From RYN-433 sp036558265 (GTDB taxonomy: Bacteria > Planctomycetota > Phycisphaerae > Tepidisphaerales > Tepidisphaeraceae): 6,074 bases of DNA. Both the position numbers and the translations under genes were made by a program. This document shows positions 1 to 4,727 of this stretch, in pieces. Numbering within the stretch: the first letter of the stretch is position 1; each line of letters starts with the position of its first letter. Under the pieces are notes generated by a model. The model was not told the origin of the DNA. It made no database searches and saw nothing but the letters and a program-made list of their open reading frames with translations. Where the stretch lies: contig DATBFY010000094.1 in assembly GCA_036558265.1 (NCBI GenBank), positions 1 to 6,074 of the forward strand, in the 5' to 3' direction.

Positions 1-53
1 GGTCGGTGCGGCGGGGCGGCGTAGTCGAGCGGGTTCGGATCGGGAGAGGACAT
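1..53 (-). CDS. N-terminal fragment of an unrecognised gene, running off the left edge
   Basis: An ATG at 51-53 (read on the minus strand) opens a frame that stays open to the window edge, giving MSSPDPNPLDYAAPPHR. Only 17 complete codons are visible, so no function can be assigned. The short stretch LDYAAPP resembles LDYAPP near the start of the small membrane protein at 4350-4700. That hints at another small membrane protein of the same style, with a Pro-rich cytoplasmic head before the first helix. I see no Shine-Dalgarno sequence before the ATG. It lies downstream of the DUF1080 gene on the same strand but is separated from it by the palindrome at 95-212, which argues against shared transcription. 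It could still be a chance open frame. Confidence 0.45.
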   Translation of the reverse strand, partial: MSSPDPNPLDYAAPPHR

Positions 54-94
54 GAGGGGCGTAGACAAGGGTAACGCGAGAATCCTTGCGATCC

Positions 95-212
95 CGTCAT
101 CCTGATAATGAGGGAGCTTCAAACGACCGAAGGATCTTGCCCCGAACGGACATGAGCCGTCGCTCGCGGCCAGATCCTTCGTCGGCAGAGCCTCCTCATT
201 AGCAGGATGACG
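95..212. repeat. Nested palindromic intergenic element
   Basis: Two inverted-repeat pairs are nested. The outer arms, 95-113 (CGTCATCCTGATAATGAGG) and 194-212, match at 18 of 19 positions. The inner arms, GAAGGATCT at 129-137 and AGATCCTTC at 172-180, match perfectly. The central spacer is about 34 nt. The right outer arm ends 9 bp beyond the stop codon of the DUF1080 gene, so in that gene's transcript it would form a hairpin just after the coding region. There is no clear U-tract, so a classical intrinsic terminator is not shown. The words GTCATCCTG and GAAGGATCT resemble interspersed repeats I recall from many environmental bacterial genomes; I could not check this. A small MITE- or REP-like element is the other reading. 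Confidence 0.8.
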
Positions 213-221
213 GCGTTTGCC

Positions 222-944
222 TTATTTTCCAATCTCGTTCACCCGCAGGTTGCGGAACGCGACGGGGCCATGGTCGCCCTGGAGCATGATCGGGCCGGTC
301 GAGGCTTCCTTGTTCGAGATCTCGCTGCCGGTGGGTTTGGGGGTGTCCACGTCCTTCTGGATCTCCTGGCCGTTGAGCTTGACGCTGACGAACTTCGCGT
401 CGGCGGTCTTCTTGCCGTTGTCGAAGCGCGGGGCCTGGAAGACGATGTCGAGTGTCTGCCACTCGCCCGCGGGCTTGGGCTGGTAGTTGGCGGCGTCGGG
501 GGCGTGGGTGGCGTAGATGCCGCCCAGGTCCGCGGGCGTGGGGTTCTTCTTGTTGTAGGAATCGAAGACCTGCACCTCGTAGCGGCCCATGAGGTAGACG
601 CCGGAGTTGGAGCCCTTGGGGACCATGAGCTCGACGTGGACCTCGCAGTCGCCGAATTCCTTTTCGGTGATCGCGTCGGAGCCGTGCTGTTTTTCCTTCA
701 GATCGTTAACCAGGATCGGCGCATCGCCGGGCTGGCCGGAGACCTCGAGCTGCTTGGCGTTGGCCGGGTCGATCTTCACGCCACTTCCGATCTTCCAGTG
801 GCTGGCCGGCTCGTTGCGCAGCTTCCAGCCAGTGAAGTCCTTGCCGATCAGATTGGGCGCGCCTACCGCGACCTCGTCGGCGGCGAAGGAGGAGAGAGCG
901 AACGTGGACGCGATAATAAGCGGCAGCCAGACGCGGTTGAACAT
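222..944 (-). CDS. Secreted DUF1080 protein (3-keto-disaccharide hydrolase-like)
   Basis: A 240-residue protein with an N-terminal signal peptide (about residues 1-22: MFNRVW, a hydrophobic run, then an SSFAA-type cleavage site), so it is probably exported. The rest matches the DUF1080 (PF06439) concanavalin-like fold. It has NLIGKDFTGWKL at 31-42, FGDCEVHVELMVP at 97-109, GSNSGVYLMGRYEVQVFDSY at 111-130, GEWQTLDIVFQAPRF at 160-174 and GPIMLQGDHGPVAFRNLRV at 217-235. Members are named for 3-keto-glycoside hydrolysis and are greatly expanded in Planctomycetota; the substrate here is unknown. The frame is open up to 1001, but the extra residues are translated repeat. The ATG at 944 has GGAG six bases upstream and leads directly into the signal peptide. 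The gene is divergent from the EamA transporter and is followed by the palindrome at 95-212. Confidence 0.9.
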   Translation of the reverse strand: MFNRVWLPLIIASTFALSSFAADEVAVGAPNLIGKDFTGWKLRNEPASHWKIGSGVKIDPANAKQLEVSGQPGDAPILVNDLKEKQHGSDAITEKEFGDCEVHVELMVPKGSNSGVYLMGRYEVQVFDSYNKKNPTPADLGGIYATHAPDAANYQPKPAGEWQTLDIVFQAPRFDNGKKTADAKFVSVKLNGQEIQKDVDTPKPTGSEISNKEASTGPIMLQGDHGPVAFRNLRVNEIGK

Positions 945-950
945 GATGAG

Positions 951-954
951 CTCC
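951..954 (-). promoter_or_regulatory. Shine-Dalgarno GGAG deciding the DUF1080 start
   Basis: On the minus strand GGAG is followed by six bases (CTCATC) and then the ATG at 944. The alternative in-frame ATG at 956 has no purine-rich stretch before it, and starts further upstream lie in the repeat at 969-1051. This favours the 240-residue product. Confidence 0.6.
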
Positions 955-968
955 ATGGAGGGTGATGA

Positions 969-1051
969 GTGAAGACATGAAACATGAAACATGAAGATCA
1001 CGGCGACTCACGATCGGCCTGCTCTTCAAGTTTCATGTCTTCATGTTTCAC
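969..1051. repeat. Palindrome built from the 7-bp word ACATGAA
   Basis: The left arm (969-999) holds three exact tandem copies of ACATGAA at 975-995. The right arm (1021-1051) holds the reverse complement TTCATGT at 1032-1038 and 1040-1046, followed just past the arm by a variant TTCACGT at 1047-1053. The inner 17 positions pair at 15 of 17, and the outer ends (GTGAA/TTCAC) also pair. The 21-nt loop (1000-1020) is GC-richer than the stem. It sits in the 179-bp gap between the divergent DUF1080 and EamA genes, so both promoters must lie in or beside it. I see no clear -35/-10 pair. Translation of the repeat gives the false N-terminal extensions of both neighbouring frames. Confidence 0.85.
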
Positions 1052-1123
1052 GTTTCGTCTCACTTGTCAGACTGGCCCGGAAGTCTATCGTATCCCCCCA
1101 CGATTCGGGAAGGCGCGCGCACG

Positions 1124-2068
1124 ATGCCGACGACGCAAACCGGGATTTCGACGGGGGTGGCGCTGGCGGTATCGACCGCGGTGCTCTGGGCGATCTCGCC
1201 GCTGTTCATCGCCAGCGTGGGGAGGCGGATTGGCTCGTTTGCGACCAACGTGCTGCGCGCGACGATCGCGGCGGTCATCCTGGTCGCGGTGGTGCTGCCG
1301 GGGTGGATGGTGATCGCGCCGGGACGGGTGATCTGGCCTGGCTGGGCGGCGGTGGAGTGGATCGTGGCGTCGGGGGTGCTGGGGATGGTGGTGGGGGATG
1401 CGTTCTTCTACGAGGCGCTGGTGCTGCTGGGGCCTCGGCGGGCGGTGAAGGTGAACACGCTGGCGCCGGTGGTCGCGCTGGCGGCGGGGTGGGTGTGGCA
1501 GGGCGAGACGCTATCTTTGCGCGCATTGGCGGGGGCGGCGATGGTGATCGCGGCGGTCATGTACGCAACGTTCGCCAACACGTCACCCGGCGGCGCGGCC
1601 ACGCGCGAGCCGGGAGGGATGTCGGCGGGCGGCCTGGCGTGCGGGATCGCATCGGCGGTCTGCATCGCCCTCGGATCGGTGCTGGGACGGGAGGCGTACA
1701 AGGCCGCGCCGGACGGGCGATTGGACCCGATGCTGGCGACGACGCTGCGGGTGGGGTCGGCGGCGGTGCTGCTGTGGGTCTGGCCGGTCGTGCGCGGGCG
1801 GGCGGGGGAGTTCTTCGGGCACCTGGTGCGGCCGGGCGTGCGCGGGAGATTGTTTGCGGGGACGGCGATGGGGGCCCTGGGCGGGATGATGTGTTACGTC
1901 AGCGCGCTCAAGTACGCGCCGGCGGGACTGGTGAGCACGATCGTCGCAACGAGCCCACTGGTGATCATCCCGCTGGTGGCGGTGCGGTACCGGGTGAGGG
2001 TGGGAGTCGGGATCGTGATCGCGGCGATTGTTGCGGTGGTGGGGGTGGGGTTGATTTCGTGGAAGTAG
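1124..2068 (+). CDS. EamA/DMT-family membrane transporter
   Basis: A 314-residue, very hydrophobic protein with the two-fold repeat of drug/metabolite (EamA, RhaT-like) permeases, predicted to have about ten transmembrane helices. The first EamA unit spans about residues 8-150 and ends with the typical WQGETLSLRALAGAAMVIAA segment at 125-144. The second spans about 166-312, with PAGLVSTIVATSPLVIIPLV at 266-285. A short polar linker (about 151-167) joins them. In the second unit the usual glutamate before the last helix is replaced by an Arg-rich stretch (VRYRVRVG, 287-294), which is slightly unusual. Such proteins export or import small metabolites; the substrate cannot be read from sequence. 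ATG 1124 is chosen because it follows a purine-rich GGGAAGG (1107-1113) and leads into the first helix. The frame opens further upstream only through repeat-derived sequence. It stands alone on the plus strand. Confidence 0.9.
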   Translation: MPTTQTGISTGVALAVSTAVLWAISPLFIASVGRRIGSFATNVLRATIAAVILVAVVLPGWMVIAPGRVIWPGWAAVEWIVASGVLGMVVGDAFFYEALVLLGPRRAVKVNTLAPVVALAAGWVWQGETLSLRALAGAAMVIAAVMYATFANTSPGGAATREPGGMSAGGLACGIASAVCIALGSVLGREAYKAAPDGRLDPMLATTLRVGSAAVLLWVWPVVRGRAGEFFGHLVRPGVRGRLFAGTAMGALGGMMCYVSALKYAPAGLVSTIVATSPLVIIPLVAVRYRVRVGVGIVIAAIVAVVGVGLISWK

Positions 2069-2119
2069 GGCTGGGCGGGGAGCGAAGACGAGGGCCCAAG
2101 GGAGCGATGGTCCGCCAAC

Positions 2120-2602
2120 TCAGGCCGGGCGTCGCTTGCCCCTCCGAGTCGGCACGGCACGAATCAAGCTTACGTGCGTCATGCGGGCCAGTTGCTTCTC
2201 GGTGGTCCCGGCGGCCGTGGCAAGAGCTGGCAGCGATATTGACGGGTCGGTCAGCAGCGCGCGTACGGCGGCGACTTGCTTACGATCGCGAGGGGCTTTG
2301 TCGAGCACTCGTGTTTCAAAGAGCCCTCGTAGCAGGAACGCCCCCACCAACCAGCCGACCCACTCTTCCTCCATCAGTAGTGACGCCCCCTGCGCGGATG
2401 CGACGGTGCTCACGTAGGCGACCAGGTGTCGCAATACCTCCGCGTCCGGTTCGCGAAAGAGGTTCCTGCCGATCAGGCTGCCCAGGTAATAGCGAACCAT
2501 CATCCGGTCACCGATCATCGCACAGTCGAAGTCGAGGCGCTCGTGCCGTTCTTGCGAGTGCGGCTGATCGAACAGGTCGGCTAGGAACAGAATGTGTTCC
2601 AC
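2120..2602 (-). CDS. Hypothetical protein of about 160 residues, start uncertain
   Basis: I do not recognise a family. From the GTG at 2602 the product is 160 residues, mostly helical in character. It has a charged N-terminal part (ADLFDQPHSQERHERLDFD), a hydrophobic middle with a Trp pair (EEEWVGWLVGAFLLRGLFE), and a C-terminal stretch SLPALATAAGTTEKQLARM at about 123-141 that looks like a helix-turn-helix. The tail is basic (TRRGKRRPA). DNA binding is therefore possible but unproven. Reading-frame quality is good and codons are synonymous-looking, though third positions carry more A/T (cta, tca, ata, gta) than in the transporter gene. The frame stays open to 2863, but that start lies in the inverted repeat at 2801-2952. 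The GTG has no good ribosome site. A strong AGGAGG at 2625-2630 precedes an out-of-frame ATG at 2612. The gene is convergent with the transporter, with a 51-bp gap. Confidence 0.55.
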   Translation of the reverse strand: MEHILFLADLFDQPHSQERHERLDFDCAMIGDRMMVRYYLGSLIGRNLFREPDAEVLRHLVAYVSTVASAQGASLLMEEEWVGWLVGAFLLRGLFETRVLDKAPRDRKQVAAVRALLTDPSISLPALATAAGTTEKQLARMTHVSLIRAVPTRRGKRRPA

Positions 2603-2800
2603 GCCCGACCATTTTGCAGAACGACCTCCTGACGGCAACCACGTGACGCCTGCGCCGCCGCGAGCGCATCGCCCGACCGCCGCTCGCTTAGGCCTCCATC
2701 CGGCTGAGCGAAGTTGGAATTCCGGCCCATTGAGGTTCCCACTCCAAACCCCGGCCTGCACCGTCCCGGTTCCTCGCGGCCGCCCACCCTCGCCTTGCGG
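2603..2800. other. Intergenic stretch without a supportable gene
   Basis: About 200 bp of GC-rich sequence between the likely start of the hypothetical gene and the 152-bp inverted repeat. The minus-strand frame of the hypothetical gene is open across it, but the translation is rich in Gly, Arg and Trp with no recognisable pattern. A second open minus-strand frame and a plus-strand frame overlap it equally well. The only signal I see is the AGGAGG (minus strand) at 2625-2630. The stretch could be the 5' untranslated and promoter region of the hypothetical gene, or a true N-terminal extension. Confidence 0.4.
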
Positions 2801-2952
2801 AAGCATCAAGGTCCAAGCATCAAATCTCAAACGAGCCTCAAACTCAAAATACGAAATGGCCAAACGGCCCGCGTGCGACCGGTATCGTTTGGGTCATTGA
2901 CTCATTGGTCATTTGAATTCGTTTGAATTTTGGAACTTGGACCTTGGTGCTT
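2801..2952. repeat. 152-bp imperfect inverted repeat, AT-richer than its surroundings
   Basis: The left arm (2801-2865) and right arm (2887-2952) are reverse complements. Counting inward from the tips, 28 of the first 34 positions pair, including CAAGGTCCAAG at 2807-2817 with CTTGGACCTTG at 2936-2946 and TCAAACGA with TCGTTTGA. The inner halves pair less well but close again on CAAAC/GTTTG around a 21-nt GC-rich loop (2866-2886). The stems are far richer in A and T than the flanking genes. The right tip lies 15 bp after the stop codon of the sulfatase gene, so the sulfatase transcript would run straight into it. No open frame for a transposase is present. A non-autonomous mobile element or a transcript-end structure are both possible. 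Confidence 0.85.
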
Positions 2953-2967
2953 CCCGCCCCTCCTCGC

Positions 2968-4236
2968 TCATCGGTCGCGCGGGATGGATCGGTCGAACTG
3001 CTCCATCCGGCGGCGGAGATCCTTGACGACGTCGGCGTGATCGGCGGAGAGGTCATGGGACTCGCCGGGGTCGGTTTTCAGGTCAAAGAGCATGGGGGGG
3101 TCGTTGCCTTTATCGGGAAGTTTGAGCTTCCAGTCGCCCTGGCGGCAGGCCTGGAGGTGGTCCTGGAAGTAGAAGAAAAAGGTGTCGCCGTCGCGGGGTT
3201 TGTTGTCGAAGAGAAGGGACGAGAGATCCTTGCCGTCCACCGCGCGTCCGGTTGAAAGTTTCGCACCGGCTATTGAGAGGAACGTGGGGAAGCAATCGAG
3301 CAGGATGGCCGGGCGGTGCTCGACGCGCGGCTTGATCCTGCCGGGCATCCAGGCGATGGCGGGGACGCGGACGCCGCCCTCGAAGGTGGAGAATTTCCCG
3401 GCGCGCAGCGGGCCGGTGCTGCCGCCGTCCTTGCCCTTGTCGATGCTCGGGCCGTTGTCGCTGGAGAAGAAGATGAGGGTGTCGTCGGCGACGCCGGCGT
3501 CCTTGAGCGCCGCGAGCATCTGGCCGACGGAGTCGTCGATCTCTTCGACCGTGTCGCCGTACGCCCCCCCTGCCGACTTGCCCTTGAACGCGGGCGCCGT
3601 CGCCAGCGGCGTGTGGGGCGAGGTGTGGGCGAGCATCAGGAAAAAGGGGTGATGGGCGGCGGCTTGTTGCTTAACGAAGGCAGTGGCGGCGTGGGTGTAG
3701 CAGCTGGTGAGGGTTGCCAGGTCGGCTTCGGGGTCGATGATGCGGTTGTCCTGATAGAGCGCGCGCGGTTCGGTGTCGTGGCCCCGCAACAGGCCGAAGA
3801 AATGGTCGAAGCCGTGGCGCAGCGGATGGTAGCGGGGCTGGTCGCCCAAGTGCCATTTGCCGGCGAGCATCGTGCTGTAGCCGGCGGTCTTCAGGACTTG
3901 CGGGAGGAGGATTTCGGAATCGGGGATGCCGGCGCCAGCGTTGGTCATGAGGGTGTAGGTCAGGCCGAACCGCACCGGGTACCGGCCGGTCAGCAGCCCG
4001 GCGCGGCTGGGCGTACACTGAGCGCCGGCGCAATAAAAGTCAGTGAGGCGGACGCCTTCAGCGGCAAGTCGGTCGAGGTTGGGGGTTTTGATCTTCGGGT
4101 TGCCGTAACAGGCCAGGTCGCCATAGCCCAGGTCGTCGCAGAGGATGAGGATGAGGTTGGGTCTCTCGGCGGCGGCGGCGCGCGCCGGCGGAGTGAGGAG
4201 ACAGAGCACGATGATGAGACAGGCGAGGCGGGTCAT
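2968..4236 (-). CDS. Secreted sulfatase (arylsulfatase family, formylglycine type)
   Basis: A 422-residue sulfatase that hydrolyses sulfate esters. Residues 1-23 form a signal peptide (MTRLACLIIVLCLL, then PPARAAAA), so it acts outside the cytoplasm. RPNLILILCDDLGYGDL (25-41) carries the metal-binding Asp pair 34-35. CTPSRAGLLTGR (74-85) is the sulfatase signature, in which Cys74 would be converted to formylglycine by a maturase (anaerobic type or FGE) not in this window. GKWHLG (126-131), His204, His208, SDNG at 259-262 and Lys281 are the other expected active-site positions. The C-terminus (GDWKLKL, LFDLKTDPGESHDLS) is typical of the family. Length is normal and all key residues are present. 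The frame is open to 4317, but the added residues are translated CACAGAG repeat, so ATG 4236 is preferred although it lacks a clear ribosome site. The natural substrate is probably a sulfated polysaccharide, by family analogy only. Confidence 0.95.
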   Translation of the reverse strand: MTRLACLIIVLCLLTPPARAAAAERPNLILILCDDLGYGDLACYGNPKIKTPNLDRLAAEGVRLTDFYCAGAQCTPSRAGLLTGRYPVRFGLTYTLMTNAGAGIPDSEILLPQVLKTAGYSTMLAGKWHLGDQPRYHPLRHGFDHFFGLLRGHDTEPRALYQDNRIIDPEADLATLTSCYTHAATAFVKQQAAAHHPFFLMLAHTSPHTPLATAPAFKGKSAGGAYGDTVEEIDDSVGQMLAALKDAGVADDTLIFFSSDNGPSIDKGKDGGSTGPLRAGKFSTFEGGVRVPAIAWMPGRIKPRVEHRPAILLDCFPTFLSIAGAKLSTGRAVDGKDLSSLLFDNKPRDGDTFFFYFQDHLQACRQGDWKLKLPDKGNDPPMLFDLKTDPGESHDLSADHADVVKDLRRRMEQFDRSIPRDR

Positions 4237-4268
4237 GCGGCCGACGATTGTCGTTCGGAAAGAAAGAT

Positions 4269-4299
4269 TTACCACAGAGCACACGGAGGACACAGAGGG
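4269..4299. repeat. Short tandem array of a 9-bp CACAGAG-type word
   Basis: Three units begin at 4273, 4282 and 4291 (CACAGAGCA, CACGGAGGA, CACAGAGGG), preceded by TTTAC. The period is nine bases. It lies 33 bp upstream of the sulfatase start. Read on the minus strand it yields SVSSVCSVV, a false N-terminal extension of the sulfatase frame. The word strongly resembles ACCACAGAGxCACAGAG repeats I recall from many environmental genomes; this was not checked. Unlike the other elements it shows no inverted partner here, so it may be a partial copy. Confidence 0.7.
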
Positions 4300-4321
4300 G
4301 AAGAGGAGCGTGGCCACCCAT

Positions 4322-4381
4322 CGCCACCGGTGTTCACCGATGGATTTTCTTATCGGTGGTCATCGGTGTTCATCGGTGGCG
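4322..4381. repeat. Palindrome built from a 10-bp CATCGGTG word
   Basis: Three direct units of a 10-bp word lie at 4351-4360, 4361-4370 and 4371-4380 (consensus CATCGGTGKT). The left part (4322-4342) is the inverted copy: CGCCACCG at 4322-4329 pairs with CGGTGGCG at 4374-4381, and CACCGATG pairs with CATCGGTG, for 18 of 21 positions in all. The loop is 18 nt (4343-4360). The right half is read as the last codons of the small membrane protein gene, so the element overlaps the 3' end of a coding region. It would form a hairpin at the end of that transcript. Confidence 0.8.
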
Positions 4382-4700
4382 AAATACTTTGCGCCGTTGT
4401 TTTCCGCCACTGTCGCACGTGCCAGCGCACGAAGGCGAGGCCCGTGGCGGCGATCAGGGCGTTGGAGAAAACCCACACGATCTTGTCGCGCGGGGTCACG
4501 ACCGGCCTGGTGAACGTACTCAGGCCTTGGGCGAGTGACGGCCAGGCGAAGGATGCGACGCCGATCGCGACGAAGAAGGTGCCGAGGATCGCGAAGCTCC
4601 ACATGTTCAGGCAGATGAGTTCCCAGAGGACCGGCAGCCGCCACCAGGAGCGCTTGTGTTGCGGCGGCGCGTAATCCAAGGTCGGAGGGCGGTCGGTCAT
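4350..4700 (-). CDS. Small two-helix membrane protein of unknown function
   Basis: A 116-residue protein with a short Pro-rich head (MTDRPPTLDYAPPQHKRSWW), a first transmembrane helix at about 28-50 (LICLNMWSFAILGTFFVAIG), an amphipathic linker, a second helix at about 74-92 (IVWVFSNALIAATGLAFVRW) and a basic tail. The positive-inside rule puts both ends in the cytoplasm. I recognise no named family. The frame begins at a TTG (4718), but ATG 4700 is the natural start. Residues 108-116 (PPMNTDDHR) are encoded by the right half of the repeat at 4322-4381, so the native C-terminus was probably extended or replaced when the repeat arrived. The gene starts 27 bp after the stop of the GlcG-like gene on the same strand and is probably co-transcribed with it. 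The head shares LDYA-P with the fragment at 1-53. Confidence 0.75.
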   Translation of the reverse strand: MTDRPPTLDYAPPQHKRSWWRLPVLWELICLNMWSFAILGTFFVAIGVASFAWPSLAQGLSTFTRPVVTPRDKIVWVFSNALIAATGLAFVRWHVRQWRKTTAQSISPPMNTDDHR

Positions 4701-4727
4701 CTTCGAGGAGTTTACCAACGCTGACGG

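Noticed and set aside
1371..1400. G-quadruplex-like G-rich stretch
   Set aside because: The G runs are codon-driven (Gly/Val) within the transporter gene, and similar runs occur throughout the window.
991..2646. Long plus-strand frame (551 codons) over the transporter gene
   Set aside because: It is a GC-driven shadow of the EamA gene. The translation is Gly/Arg-rich with no domain, and it begins inside the repeat at 969-1051.
2603..2863. Long form (247 residues) of the hypothetical protein
   Set aside because: Its first Met lies inside the 152-bp inverted repeat, and the added residues show no convincing protein character. A partial extension cannot be excluded.
2801..2952. Integron attC site
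   Set aside because: It has arms and a loop, but I see no recognisable core-site pattern at the ends, no integrase, and no cassette series.
3094..3100. Seven-base G run in the sulfatase gene as a phase-variation switch (a similar run lies near 4920)
   Set aside because: The runs fit Pro codons in a GC-rich gene, are short, and leave the frames intact. There is no sign of switching.
4237..4317. N-terminal extension of the sulfatase frame
   Set aside because: The added residues are translated CACAGAG repeat, and the signal peptide starts at ATG 4236.
4269..4381. CRISPR array
   Set aside because: The units are 9-10 bp and directly tandem, with no spacers of regular length and no cas genes nearby.
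3316..4674. Plus-strand frame (452 codons) opposite the sulfatase
   Set aside because: It is antisense to a clear sulfatase with an intact active site. It crosses two repeats and gives a low-complexity product.
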